Positions 25,604-37,400 of a stretch of 64,000 nt of DNA are shown piece after piece. The notes under the pieces are model-generated. The model ran no database searches and was not told where the DNA came from. It saw nothing but the letters and a program-made list of their open reading frames with translations. Source of the DNA: Qipengyuania nanhaisediminis. Its GTDB lineage: Bacteria; Pseudomonadota; Alphaproteobacteria; Sphingomonadales; Sphingomonadaceae. The position numbers and the translations under genes are program-made. Position 1 is the first letter of the stretch. Each line of letters opens with the position of its first letter. The DNA lies in NCBI RefSeq assembly GCF_900115585.1, contig NZ_FOWZ01000005.1, forward strand, positions 1-64,000. Reading direction: 5' to 3'.

Positions 25604-25960
25604 TCAAACGCGGCTCAATTGCTCCACTGCATCTTTGATCTGATGGATCGAGTAGGGCTTGGTCACCGTGGGCACATTTTCGAACCCGTCCGCGTGCGCG
25701 TTATCACCATAACCCGTGGCGAACATTACCGGGACCCCCTGATCCAGCAGTTTCCTAGCTACACCGTAGCTTTTCTCTCCGCGGACATTCACGTCGAGTA
25801 TCCCGAAATCGAATGACGCGCTCCCCAGCAGCTCCTCCGCTTCATCGAGGGCGGTCGCGAGCGATACCTTGGCACCTTCGTCCAGCAAAAGATCCTCCAG
25901 CCCGAAGGCGATAATCGGTTCGTCTTCGAGAATGAAGAAATGCATGCCATCGATCGTCAC
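25604..25960 (-). CDS. single-domain response regulator, partner of the HWE kinase
   Basis: A 118-residue stand-alone receiver domain. It has the acidic pair in ILEDEPI, the phosphoacceptor Asp in FGILDVNVRGE (about 56), Thr/Ala in MFATGYGD and the conserved Lys in VTKPYS. No output domain. The GTG start overlaps the stop of the upstream histidine kinase (GTGA), so the kinase and receiver are made together. Receivers of this type downstream of HWE kinases usually act in phosphorelays or sequester phosphate. ATG at 25945 is a possible alternative start. Confidence 0.86.
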   Translation of the reverse strand: MTIDGMHFFILEDEPIIAFGLEDLLLDEGAKVSLATALDEAEELLGSASFDFGILDVNVRGEKSYGVARKLLDQGVPVMFATGYGDNAHADGFENVPTVTKPYSIHQIKDAVEQLSRV

Positions 25961-27453
25961 AGCCTCGTCTCCAGGCGACAGTGCAGTCCATCGGTATCAT
26001 AGTTCATATCGCAGGAATCTCCGCGATTACCGAATGCACGCGAGATCAGCCGCGATCCGAAACCCCGCCGGGTTGGCTCACTGATTTTCGGTCCACCGGT
26101 TTCCTGCCAGTCGAAGATCAGGTGTGCCCCGTCCTCTCGAGGTTCTCGTGCCCAGCTTATGCCCAGTCGGCCTTCGTCTGCGGACAGTGCGCCATACTTC
26201 AGAGCATTGGTCGCCAGCTCATGGACCACCATCGCCAATGCTACAGCGGATTGCGGGTCCAACGTAACCTTCGGACCGTCCAGCGAGTACCTACCGGATT
26301 GCAGCCCGGCGGTAGCCTCGAGGGAGGCTCTGATGATTTTCTCGACATCGGCCTTTTTCCAGGTGTTCTCGGTGAGAAGATCGTGCGCGCTGGCAAGGGC
26401 GGCGATGCGGGCGAAGAAAACTTCCAGACCGACATGTCCGGTGTCGGATTTGAATGACTGCTGGGCGAGGCCCTGTACGATGGCGAGCGTGTTCTTCACA
26501 CGGTGGTTGAGCTCGTTGATCAGCAACTGTTGCCGCTCTTCGGCTTCGACTTCCTCGCTGACGTCGTACCCCTGGATCAGGATGCCACTGACTTCGCCGG
26601 TGTCCTCGGTGATCGGCTGGAAAATGAACTCCAGATGCGATTCCGTGGTGGCGCCGGTTTCAGGATCGATCAGGGCGACCCGCTCGCGATTGCCGAAATA
26701 CGGCTCGGCGCTGGCCCTTACTTCGTCGAGGATCTTCCCGAAGCCTTGCTCGACCACCTCGGGCAAAGCCTCGGCGACAGTTAGCCCGATCAGCTTGCGC
26801 CCTCCCAGAAGGCGGCGGTAGGCGGCATTCGCCAGAACGAAAGTGTGTTCCGGACCGGAGATTACCGCGACGAAGCCCGGCGCCTGCTCCAGCAGCATCC
26901 GGATACGATCTAGTTCCGCGGAAGCCAGACGGTATCGCTCTTCGACTTTCTTCGCCCGCTCGACCACGCTTGCTTCATCGATGGCACGACGCAGGTTTTC
27001 CAGTTCGGTGATATTGACCGTATGCTGGAGGATATAGCGGACCTCACCGTCATCGCCCTTCAGGGGCGTGTGAGTGGCGCTCCAGTAATGCGTATCGAAT
27101 GAGCCATCGGGATTGGAGATATCGTACCTGATGTGCGCGATCTCGTCGGTCTCGCCCGTCCTGAGCACGCGGTCGAAAGATTCCTTGAGCTGCCGGTAAC
27201 TCTCGCCTTCGCTCGGGAATGCCTCGAACATCGGCCGCCCGAGAATGTCCTCTCGCTCGCGCATTGTGACGCGCAGGTAGGCATCGTTCATCCATGCAAG
27301 TTCAAGATTGCGATTCAAAAGGACATAGGGATTCGGCGAGTTGGCGAGCAACTCCTTGAAATCGATGTCTGAAACGTGTTGCGGTATAAGCCCCCCCTCG
27401 CGAGGGCGCGCCCGATCACGAGACCCGCTCGGACACCCTCTTACCGCACGCAA
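25957..27453 (-). CDS. HWE-family sensor histidine kinase with two PAS domains
   Basis: About 498 residues and cytosolic (no membrane segment). PAS 1 spans about 33-150 (NSPNPYVLLNRNLELAWMND) and PAS 2 about 190-300 (APGFVAVISGPEHTFVLANAAY). The H-box is NELNHRVKNTLAIVQGLA (about 317) and the N-box is VVHELATNALKYGALS, with ISWARE, matching HWE kinases. The LOV flavin motif GRNCRFLQ is absent, so blue-light sensing is not supported. The start is uncertain: TTG 27453 is the longest frame, and no ATG lies before PAS 1. Translationally coupled to its receiver. Confidence 0.85.
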   Translation of the reverse strand: MRAVRGCPSGSRDRARPREGGLIPQHVSDIDFKELLANSPNPYVLLNRNLELAWMNDAYLRVTMREREDILGRPMFEAFPSEGESYRQLKESFDRVLRTGETDEIAHIRYDISNPDGSFDTHYWSATHTPLKGDDGEVRYILQHTVNITELENLRRAIDEASVVERAKKVEERYRLASAELDRIRMLLEQAPGFVAVISGPEHTFVLANAAYRRLLGGRKLIGLTVAEALPEVVEQGFGKILDEVRASAEPYFGNRERVALIDPETGATTESHLEFIFQPITEDTGEVSGILIQGYDVSEEVEAEERQQLLINELNHRVKNTLAIVQGLAQQSFKSDTGHVGLEVFFARIAALASAHDLLTENTWKKADVEKIIRASLEATAGLQSGRYSLDGPKVTLDPQSAVALAMVVHELATNALKYGALSADEGRLGISWAREPREDGAHLIFDWQETGGPKISEPTRRGFGSRLISRAFGNRGDSCDMNYDTDGLHCRLETRL

Positions 27454-27516
27454 TCACTGCCGTGCAGCAAGGTTCCCGAAACCACGGAATTTCGCCGGTA
27501 GGGTGCGAATTTTTCG

Positions 27517-27552
27517 ACCGCCGGTCGATCCCTGGAAGGGAAAGCCGGCGGT
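27517..27552. repeat. inverted repeat between rpoD and the kinase gene
   Basis: ACCGCCGG (517-524) pairs with CCGGCGGT (545-552), enclosing a second small stem (CCCT/AGGG). It lies just downstream of the rpoD stop and upstream of the kinase gene. No T-run follows on the minus strand, so it is a weak candidate for the rpoD terminator. Confidence 0.35.
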
Positions 27553-27560
27553 GCCCGAAC

Positions 27561-29576
<2,016 letters not shown>

Positions 29577-31478
29577 TCAGTCCGTACTTGCGCCGCTGCC
29601 AGGTCCCGTGTCCTGAGCGGCATCTGAATCTTTTGCGGTCGCCGAAGCGGCCTTGCGGCTTGCCATTTGCCCGAGTCGCGCCTCGAATTCCAGCTTCCGT
29701 TTCAGCAATTGCTGCTGTTCGACGAAAGCCCCTTCGGGGTCGCTCTCGAAACGCGCGGTCGCTGCTGCCAACGCGGCTTCGAGTGCCGGCCTTTCGACCA
29801 GCAGAGACACGGCTTCGGCCAGTTCCTCGCGCGCATCTACCGGGTCGGTGCCTTCATCAAGAAAGGCGAAGCGGATGTTTGCCGGTGGGGCGGGTAGGCC
29901 TTCGGGTAGCGATATGGGCGATTGCGCGTGCGAATCAAGCGTTTCCGCTGCGGCAAGAAGCGAATCTATCGCCGAACCGACATTTCGGTCACTCTGTGCC
30001 ACGCGGGCAAGCGCGGCCTCGTGGCGGGCGATCTCGCCCGGATGGCGCAGCATTCCGTGGATTACAGCACTCGCCAGCGTATCGCGCGACCCGCCTTCGA
30101 TCGCTCTTTTCAAGCGCCGCTCGGCATCGGCCGAAAGCTGGGGAGAAGGTGCTTTGAAGCTTCCCTTTTTCCATTCCCCACGCGGTTTGAATTCGCGCTG
30201 GGGGCGGGGCGGAAAGGCGAAGTCGGAAAAGCGCTGGGTCAGTTCGCGCTTGTAGAGCGCCCGGATGTCGGGATGCTCGATGGCCTCGACGTGGTGCATC
30301 AGGCGCGCTTTCAACCCGGCTTTCTCTTCCGGTGAGGTCAGGGGCGCGGCGGCCTTCTCGAACTCCCACAAGGTGTCGAGGAGGCTCGCCGGGCTGGAGA
30401 GCAGATCTTCGATGGCCGACACGCCCTTTTCGCGGATCAGGTCATCGGGGTCCATTCCGGCAGGCAGCCTGACGATGGAGAGCGAATGCCCGGGACGCAG
30501 CATGGGGAGGGCACGTTCGATGGCGCGCATTGCGGCGCGTTGCCCGGCATTGTCGCCGTCGAAACACAGGATCGGCCGCTCGACCTGCCGCCAGAGAAGT
30601 TCGATCTGGTTCTCGGTCAGGGCCGTGCCGAGCGGTGCGACGGCCTCTGCGATGCCGGCGTTCGCCAGTGCGATCGCGTCCATGTACCCTTCGACGACGA
30701 TAATCCGCCCGGTCTGGCGAGACGCGGGCGCGGCGCGGTGCAAGTTATAAAGCGTGCGACCCTTGTCGAAGAGCGGCGTGTCGGGCGAGTTGAGATATTT
30801 CGGCGCATTGGGATTGCTGTCGCTATCGAGAATGCGTCCGCCGAAAGCGATGACCCGACCGCGCGCATCGTGGATCGGGAGCATCAGCCGCGCACGAAAG
30901 CGGTCGTAGGGATCCTTGCCCTCGACCTCGATCCGCATGCCGGCTTCGATCAGCATTTGCTCCTCAAAGCGCGACAACGCCGCTTTCGAGGCCTGCCTGT
31001 CCTGCGGAGCGTATCCGAAACCGAATTCGCGCACCGTCTTGTCGGAGAAGCCCCTGCGCGAGAGATAGGCGCGTGCTGCTACCCCGTCCGCACCCCTCAG
31101 ATTGCTTTCGAACCAGTCCTGCGCCGCTGCCGTGACGTCGTGCAGGCTGGCGCGCTTTTCGGCGCGTTTGGCGGCCTGAGGATCGGGAGCAGGGACTTCC
31201 ATGCCCGCTTCCGCCGCCAATTCCTTGACCGCATCCATGAAGGGCATGCCGCGCTGGTCGGTCAGCCAACGGATGGCATCGCCATGCGCCTCGCACCCGA
31301 AGCAGTGATAGAACCCCTTCTCGTCATTGACGTAGAAGCTGGGCGTCTTCTCGTTATGGAACGGGCAGCAGGCTTTGAACTCACGCCCCGCCTTGGTCAG
31401 GCGCACGCTGCGGCCAATCACAGCGGACAGGGTCGTCCGCATGCGCAATTCGTCCAGCCATTGGGGTGAGAGGGCCAT
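29577..31478 (-). CDS. dnaG: DNA primase
   Basis: A 633-residue primase that lays RNA primers at the fork. The N-terminal CHC2 zinc domain (ACCPFHNEKTPSF and YHCFGCEAHGD, about 35-65) is followed by the TOPRIM core. IIVVEGYMDAIALANAG holds the catalytic Glu, and LCFDGDNAGQRAA the Asp pair. The C-terminal helicase-binding region is variable. A Ser/Ala-rich tail follows (ASATAKDSDAAQD). Directly abuts rpoD. Confidence 0.96.
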   Translation of the reverse strand: MALSPQWLDELRMRTTLSAVIGRSVRLTKAGREFKACCPFHNEKTPSFYVNDEKGFYHCFGCEAHGDAIRWLTDQRGMPFMDAVKELAAEAGMEVPAPDPQAAKRAEKRASLHDVTAAAQDWFESNLRGADGVAARAYLSRRGFSDKTVREFGFGYAPQDRQASKAALSRFEEQMLIEAGMRIEVEGKDPYDRFRARLMLPIHDARGRVIAFGGRILDSDSNPNAPKYLNSPDTPLFDKGRTLYNLHRAAPASRQTGRIIVVEGYMDAIALANAGIAEAVAPLGTALTENQIELLWRQVERPILCFDGDNAGQRAAMRAIERALPMLRPGHSLSIVRLPAGMDPDDLIREKGVSAIEDLLSSPASLLDTLWEFEKAAAPLTSPEEKAGLKARLMHHVEAIEHPDIRALYKRELTQRFSDFAFPPRPQREFKPRGEWKKGSFKAPSPQLSADAERRLKRAIEGGSRDTLASAVIHGMLRHPGEIARHEAALARVAQSDRNVGSAIDSLLAAAETLDSHAQSPISLPEGLPAPPANIRFAFLDEGTDPVDAREELAEAVSLLVERPALEAALAAATARFESDPEGAFVEQQQLLKRKLEFEARLGQMASRKAASATAKDSDAAQDTGPGSGASTD

Positions 31479-31510
31479 CTCCTCTCCCTACTGCCTGACG
31501 GCCCCTGCCG

Positions 31511-32194
31511 CTAGTTGGCGGGCGTTTCCGTTGCCGGTTTTTCCTCCGCCGGGAAGGGACCCCGTGCAACGGCCTGATCGCCCAGGACTTCCAGCAAGAA
31601 CGCATCGGAAGGACCGGCGGGAGGTTCAGTTGACTGCCACCATACGGTGACGGTGGCGTTTTCCTGCCAATTCTGCCCGTCGACGACTCTCCAGATGAGA
31701 CGGCCATCGTCGATCGTCACGCCAATTGCATCCTCGCTACCGAAAGCGGCCTGCGCCTGGCTGCGCGAATAGCCTAGCGAGCCGTTGAAGCCGTGGGCGC
31801 GCTCGGTGGTCCTGAACAGGGTAGGCGGCGCTTCGACCACTTCGGGACCTGCTTCAGGCTGAGCAGTACTTACGCCGTCGAGGGTCACCTGGTGGACGTA
31901 CGTATAGATCGTGTCTTCCGGCATCTGGCCCGGCTCGCAGGTCTCGACGCCTTCGGGGCACGCGACGAAGCTGACCATGGTGCCGATCTGTGCGCTGCCT
32001 GCGCTCAGGACCGTTTCGACCTCGGGCCCTTGCGGACCGACGATCTTCGCACCCAGCGTCGACAGGTCGAGATCGGCGGCGACCAGCGTGCGCGGCTGCG
32101 CAGGCGTTGGCGTAGGCGTCGGCGCGGGTTCGGGCTCGCTCGACCCGCAGGCGGCGAGGGCGAATGGCGCGGCAATCAGCAGGAGGCGCTTCAC
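31511..32194 (-). CDS. lipoprotein of unknown function in the yqeY-dnaG interval
   Basis: A 227-residue predicted lipoprotein. The signal is MKRLLLIAAPFALAACGSS, with lipobox LAAC and lipidated Cys16, followed by a Pro/Thr-rich linker (EPAPTPTPTP). The mature domain contains FVACPEGVETCEPGQMPEDTIYTYVH, a Cys pair, and later GYSRSQAQAAFGSEDA and TVWWQSTEPPAG. Its ATG overlaps the yqeY stop (ATGA), so it is made with YqeY and precedes dnaG by 32 bases. No recognised family; a sphingomonad-type addition to a core operon. Confidence 0.72.
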   Translation of the reverse strand: MKRLLLIAAPFALAACGSSEPEPAPTPTPTPAQPRTLVAADLDLSTLGAKIVGPQGPEVETVLSAGSAQIGTMVSFVACPEGVETCEPGQMPEDTIYTYVHQVTLDGVSTAQPEAGPEVVEAPPTLFRTTERAHGFNGSLGYSRSQAQAAFGSEDAIGVTIDDGRLIWRVVDGQNWQENATVTVWWQSTEPPAGPSDAFLLEVLGDQAVARGPFPAEEKPATETPAN

Positions 32195-32643
32195 GACAGC
32201 GCCTCCTTCACGAGGCCGCTGGCTTTGCTCATATCGAGCGTTGCGCCGTGGCGGGCTTTCAATTCGCCCATGACCTTGCCCATGTCCTTCATGCCCTCGG
32301 CACCGGTATCGGCCTTGATCTGGGCGATGGCCGCGCGGGTTTCATCCTCGCTCATCTGCTTGGGGAGGAATTCCTCGATCACGACGAGTTCGGCCTTTTC
32401 CTTGTCGGCCAGTTCCTGCCGCCCGCCGTCTTCGTACATCGCAATCGATTCGCGGCGCTGCTTGGCCATCTTCATCAGTACGTCGGTGACGAGCTCGTCG
32501 TCTTCCGGCTTTTTGTCCGAGGTGCGCAGCTCGATATCGCGATCCTTGATCTTGGCACCGATCAGGCGCAGCGCGGCGGTCCGCTCCTTGTCCTTGGCCT
32601 TCATGGCAGTGACGGTTTCGGTCTGGATCTTTTCGCGGAGCAT
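32191..32643 (-). CDS. yqeY: YqeY/GatB-like domain protein
   Basis: A 150-residue protein of the GatB/YqeY family (PF09424), related to the tail domain of the tRNA amidotransferase GatB. MLREKIQTETVTAMKAKDKERTAALRLI at the start and EEFLPKQMSEDETRAAI are typical. The exact role is unknown; it is genomically linked to rpsU/dnaG/rpoD in many bacteria. ATG 32643 is chosen because upstream in-frame codons run into the carA promoter region. Divergent from carA. Confidence 0.9.
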   Translation of the reverse strand: MLREKIQTETVTAMKAKDKERTAALRLIGAKIKDRDIELRTSDKKPEDDELVTDVLMKMAKQRRESIAMYEDGGRQELADKEKAELVVIEEFLPKQMSEDETRAAIAQIKADTGAEGMKDMGKVMGELKARHGATLDMSKASGLVKEALS

Positions 32644-32718
32644 GGGGCCTCGTAACGCTAATCTGTGGATGGTTCGGGTCCCATGTAAGGCAAGCTGACG
32701 CAAAGCCAAGTGTTCCGC

Positions 32719-32745
32719 TTGACGGAGGCGCGCTGCACCTATAGC
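32719..32745 (+). promoter_or_regulatory. candidate sigma-70 promoter of carA
   Basis: TTGACG (32719-32724) and TATAGC (32740-32745), separated by 15 bases (16 if the -35 is read one base earlier), 50 bases upstream of the carA ATG. The spacing is slightly short; otherwise it is the best-looking promoter in the divergent yqeY/carA interval. Confidence 0.4.
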
Positions 32746-32794
32746 GGCCATGGCTTAGCGACATCGCCGGAAACCCCTGACTCGGAGAGCCCCC

Positions 32795-33970
32795 ATGGCC
32801 CTGCCCGCATTCTCGCACGCGCAACCCAAAGGCGCGACGGGAGTCCTCGTCTTCGCGGACGGAACCTGCATCTGGGGCAAGGGCTTCGGCGCTTCCGGAT
32901 CGGCCGTCGGCGAAGTGTGCTTCAACACGGCGATGACCGGATACCAGGAGGTGATGACAGATCCCTCCTACGACAGCCAGATCGTCACCTTCACTTTCCC
33001 GCACATAGGCAATGTCGGCGCGAACGAGGAAGACCACGAAAGCCGCGGGCTGGGTGCGGTCGGCTGCATCGTGCGTCAGGAAGTCACGCCGCAGTCCAAC
33101 TTCCGCGCGCAGCAGGAATTCGTCGACTGGATGACCGCCCACGGCAAGATCGGCCTGTCGGGCGTAGACACGCGCGCGCTTACCCGCCGCATTCGCCTCA
33201 ACGGCGCGCCGAACGCGGTCATCGCGCACAATCCGCGCGGCGAGTTCGACATGAAGGCGCTGAAGAAGCAGGCCGCGGAATGGAGCGGGCTGGAAGGCCT
33301 CGACCTCGTTCCCGGCGTGACCCGCGAGGGGCAGGAAGACTGGAAGGGCGGCCACTGGCAGCTCGGCTTCGGTTATACCGAAGGGACTGCGGCAAAGCCG
33401 CACGTCGTCGCCATAGATTACGGCGCGAAGGACAATATCTTCCGCAATCTCGTGAAGGCAGGGGCCAAGGTCACGGTCGTGCCTGCGCGCACCCCGCTTG
33501 ACGAGGTGATGGCGCTGAAGCCCGATGGCGTGTTCCTGTCGAACGGCCCGGGCGATCCGGCGGCAACCGGCGAATATGCGGTGCCGGTCATCAAGGGCCT
33601 GCTGGATGCGGACGTGCCGCTGTTCGGCATCTGCCTCGGTCACCAGATGCTCGGCCTCGCGGCTGGCGCGAAGACCGCCAAGATGTTCCAGGGCCACCGC
33701 GGCGCCAACCATCCCGTCCAGCGTGTCGGCGGAGAGTGGGGCGCCAGCGAAGGCCTCGTCGAGATCACCAGCATGAACCACGGCTTCGCGGTCGATGTCG
33801 ACACCCTGCCGGACGGCGTGGAGCAGACTCACGTTTCGCTGTTCGACGGCACCAATTGCGGTATCTCGATCAAGGGCAAGAAGGCGTTCGGCGTACAGTA
33901 CCACCCCGAGGCGAGCCCCGGCCCGCAGGACAGCTTCTACCTGTTCGAGAAATTCGTGGGGATGCTTTGA
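32795..33970 (+). CDS. carA: carbamoyl-phosphate synthase small subunit
   Basis: A 391-residue glutaminase subunit that delivers ammonia to CarB for arginine and pyrimidine synthesis. The N-terminal CPSase_sm_chain domain has FNTAMTGYQEVMTDPSY. The class I glutaminase domain has the nucleophile Cys in LFGICLGHQMLG (about 275) and the His/Glu in YHPEASPGP. GGAGAG lies six bases before the ATG. Its stop overlaps the next start by one base (TGATG), but the next gene is a lipoprotein, not carB. Confidence 0.96.
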   Translation: MALPAFSHAQPKGATGVLVFADGTCIWGKGFGASGSAVGEVCFNTAMTGYQEVMTDPSYDSQIVTFTFPHIGNVGANEEDHESRGLGAVGCIVRQEVTPQSNFRAQQEFVDWMTAHGKIGLSGVDTRALTRRIRLNGAPNAVIAHNPRGEFDMKALKKQAAEWSGLEGLDLVPGVTREGQEDWKGGHWQLGFGYTEGTAAKPHVVAIDYGAKDNIFRNLVKAGAKVTVVPARTPLDEVMALKPDGVFLSNGPGDPAATGEYAVPVIKGLLDADVPLFGICLGHQMLGLAAGAKTAKMFQGHRGANHPVQRVGGEWGASEGLVEITSMNHGFAVDVDTLPDGVEQTHVSLFDGTNCGISIKGKKAFGVQYHPEASPGPQDSFYLFEKFVGML

Positions 33971-34416
33971 TGTTCTCACCGGATCGGAAAACCTTTGTGT
34001 TTCCAATTCTTTGCGCGGCCCTCTTGTCGGCCTGCGCGAGTGAAACCGATCTGGATCAGGATTGGTGCTTAGACGCGGGAATAGCTGAAACCGCCGAGGG
34101 CGAATGGAAAGTTGCCTTCATCGATCTTAGCGCTGCATCCGCTTCGACAATCGCCCTCTACCGGGATACCGAAGTGACTGACGGGTGGGGTGCTCCCAGT
34201 CAGTGGATACAGTCCGCAGATTTCGATGAGGGGCGCCAGCGCTTCATCGAAAGCGGAATCCATCCCGCAGGCACGGTCTACACCGACGAGGAAGGTATGG
34301 TTCTGTACCGTTCTCCGCCAACCCAGGATTCCCTTCAGGCATTGTGCGCCTCAATACCTGCTCAAGCCAAACTGATCCTCCTGAAACCGACTGCGGCACC
34401 GGACGAAAGCAACTAA
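33970..34416 (+). CDS. orphan lipoprotein between carA and carB
   Basis: A 148-residue predicted lipoprotein with signal MFSPDRKTFVFPILCAALLSAC (Cys22 after LLSA). The mature part includes DQDWCLDAGIAETAEGEWKVAF and YTDEEGMVLYRSPPTQ, and no family is recognised. Its ATG overlaps the carA stop by one base, and its TAA directly precedes the carB ATG with no gap, so it is transcribed and translated with both. Base composition is visibly more AT-rich than carA and carB (AAA, TTT, TTA and ATA codons are frequent), suggesting later acquisition. No link to carbamoyl-phosphate synthesis is apparent. Confidence 0.75.
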   Translation: MFSPDRKTFVFPILCAALLSACASETDLDQDWCLDAGIAETAEGEWKVAFIDLSAASASTIALYRDTEVTDGWGAPSQWIQSADFDEGRQRFIESGIHPAGTVYTDEEGMVLYRSPPTQDSLQALCASIPAQAKLILLKPTAAPDESN

Positions 34417-37400
34417 ATGCCCAAAAGAACCGACATCTCCTCGATCCTCGTCATTGGCGCCGGTCCGATCATCATCGGGCAAGCCTGCGAGTTCGATTAT
34501 TCCGGCACGCAGGCGATCAAGGCGCTGAAGGAGGAGGGCTACCGGGTCATCCTGGTGAACTCCAACCCCGCCACGATCATGACCGATCCGGAAATGGCCG
34601 ACGCGACTTATGTCGAGCCGATAACGCCGGAAATCGTCGCCAAGATCATCGAAAAGGAGCGGCCCGACGCGGTGCTGCCCACGATGGGCGGGCAGACAGC
34701 GTTGAACTGCGCGCTCAAGCTCGACGAGCTGGGTGTGCTGGAGAAGTACGGCGTCCAGATGATCGGCGCCAAGGCCGACGCCATCGACAAGGCGGAAAAC
34801 CGCCAGCGCTTCCGCGAGGCGATGGACAAGATCGGCCTCGAAAGCGCACGCAGCGGCATTGCAAACACGGTGGATGAAGCCTTCGCGGTGCTCGAACGCA
34901 CCGGTCTGCCTTCCATCATCCGCCCCAGCTTCACGCTCGGCGGGACCGGCGGGGGCATCGCTTATAACAAGGCCGAGTTCGAGCGCATCGTGCGCGAGGG
35001 CCTCGACGCATCGCCCACGACCGAAGTGCTGATCGAGGAATCGCTCCTCGGCTGGAAAGAATACGAGATGGAGGTGGTGCGCGACCGCAAGGACAATTGC
35101 ATCATCATCTGTTCGATCGAGAACGTCGATCCGATGGGCGTGCACACTGGCGATTCCATCACCGTCGCCCCCGCGCTGACGCTGACCGACAAGGAATACC
35201 AGATCATGCGCACCGCCTCGATCGAGGTCTTGCGTGAAATCGGTGTGGAAACAGGCGGTTCGAACGTACAGTTCGCAGTCAATCCCAAGGATGGCCGCCT
35301 GATCGTGATCGAGATGAACCCGCGCGTCTCCCGCTCCTCGGCGCTGGCATCCAAGGCGACCGGTTTCCCGATCGCGCGCGTCGCGGCAAAGCTGGCGGTG
35401 GGCTACACGCTCGACGAGATCCAGAACGAGATCACCGGCGCAACGCCCGCATCGTTCGAGCCGACCATCGATTATGTCGTCACCAAGATCCCGCGCTTCG
35501 CCTTCGAGAAGTTCAAGGGCGCAAAGCCCGAACTCGCCACGGCGATGAAGTCGGTGGGCGAGGTCATGGCGATCGGTCGCTGCTTTGCAGAGAGCATGCA
35601 GAAGGCGCTGCGCGGCCTTGAAACCGGCCTCGACGGGTTTAACCGCGTGCCCGAACTGGAAGGCGTGAGCCGCGACAAGATCACCGCGGCGCTCTCGCAG
35701 CGCACGCCCGATCGTATCCTCAAGATCGCACAGGCCTTCCGCGAAGGCCTGACCGTCGACGAAATCCAGCCGATCACCGGTTTCGACCCGTGGTTCCTGC
35801 GCCAGATCGAAGCGATCATCTACGAAGAGCAGATGCTCGGCCACAACGGCCTGCCGCGCGATGCCGAAGAAATGCGCCGCCTCAAGGCCATGGGCTTCTC
35901 CGACAAGCGCCTCGCCACGCTGGCGGTCCGTTCGGTCGGCGTTGCCGGCGGCATGGCGGAAACGCAGGCCCGCCGCTCCGGCCTACTGCATGACGCTTTG
36001 CGCGCCATGGCCGGAGCCACCAGCGAACAGGAAGTTCGTAAGCTGCGCCAGAAGCTCGGCGTGAACCCCGTTTTCAAGCGGATCGACAGCTGCGCGGCCG
36101 AATTCGAGGCCGTCACGCCCTACATGTACTCTACCTACGAAGCGCCCAGCTTCGGTGAGCCCGAGGACGAGGCGGAGCCGAGCGATCGCAAGAAGATCGT
36201 CATTCTCGGCGGCGGCCCGAACCGGATCGGGCAGGGCATCGAGTTCGACTATTGCTGCGTCCACGCCTGCTTCGCTCTGGCCGAGGCAGGGTTCGAGACC
36301 ATCATGGTCAATTGCAACCCCGAGACCGTTTCGACCGATTACGACACCTCCGACCGCCTCTATTTCGAGCCGCTGACGGAAGAGGACGTGCTGGAAATCC
36401 TGCGCGTCGAAATGTCTAAGGGTGAAGTCGTGGGCGTAATCGTCCAGTTCGGCGGCCAGACTCCGCTAAAGCTGGCCGCTGCGCTAGAACGCGAAGGCAT
36501 CCCGATCCTCGGTACATCGCCCGATGCGATCGACCTCGCCGAAGACCGCGAACGTTTCGCCAAGCTGGTTTCGAAGCTCGATCTCATGCAGCCGGACAAT
36601 GGCATCGCGAAGAGCCGTGACGAGGCGGCAGCCGTCGCTGCGCGGATCGGATATCCGGTCCTGCTCCGCCCGAGCTATGTCCTTGGCGGCCGCGCGATGG
36701 AGATCGTCGACAGCGAAGCTCAGCTGGATGACTACATCAACACGGCCGTTAACGTGTCGGGAGACAGCCCCGTGCTCGTCGACCAGTATCTGCGCGATGC
36801 GGTCGAATGCGACGTCGATGTAATTGCCGATGGCAATGAGGTGCGCATCGCCGGCGTCATGCAGCACATCGAGGAAGCCGGCGTGCACTCGGGCGACAGC
36901 GCCTGCACCCTGCCGCCTTACAGCCTGCCCGACGACATCGTCGAGGAGATGGAGCGCCAGGCGACCGCCCTGGCAGAAGCTCTCGACGTGCGCGGCCTGA
37001 TGAACGTGCAGTTCGCCGTGAAGAACGGCGAGGTCTACCTGATCGAGGTCAATCCGCGCGCCAGCCGTACCGTGCCCTTCGTGGCGAAGGCCATCGGCCA
37101 GCCCGTCGCCAAGGTCGCCGCGCGCGTCATGGCGGGCGAACCGCTTTCCAATTTCGAACCGTTCAACCTGCGGCCCGACCATATGGCTGTGAAGGAAGCC
37201 GTCTTCCCCTTCAGCCGCTTCCCCGGCTCCGATCCGGTCCTGTCGCCTGAGATGAAGAGCACCGGCGAGGTGATGGGGATCGACCGCGATTTCCCGGCGG
37301 CGTTCCTGAAATCGCAGCTGGGGGCGGGCATGATCCTCCCCGAAGGCGGCACGCTCTTCGTGTCGGTCAAGGACAGCGACAAGGAAGTCATCCTTCCCGC

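Noticed and set aside
25957-27453. Blue-light (LOV) histidine kinase
   Set aside because: HWE kinases are often LOV-linked, but neither PAS domain has the GRNCRFLQ cysteine motif.
27517-27552. Strong intrinsic terminator for rpoD
   Set aside because: The stem is convincing but no T-run follows on the minus strand, so it is listed only as an inverted repeat.
32750-32758. ATG-GCT-TAG two-codon leader before carA
   Set aside because: Too short to judge and without a ribosome-binding site; most likely chance within the promoter region.
32342-34006. 554-residue minus-strand frame spanning yqeY, the carA promoter and carA
   Set aside because: It crosses a clear divergent promoter region and is antisense to carA; its C-terminal part is an out-of-frame copy of yqeY.
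34351-35844. 497-residue open frame opposite carB
   Set aside because: Shadow of carB; His/Asp/Arg-rich antisense composition and no recognisable motif.
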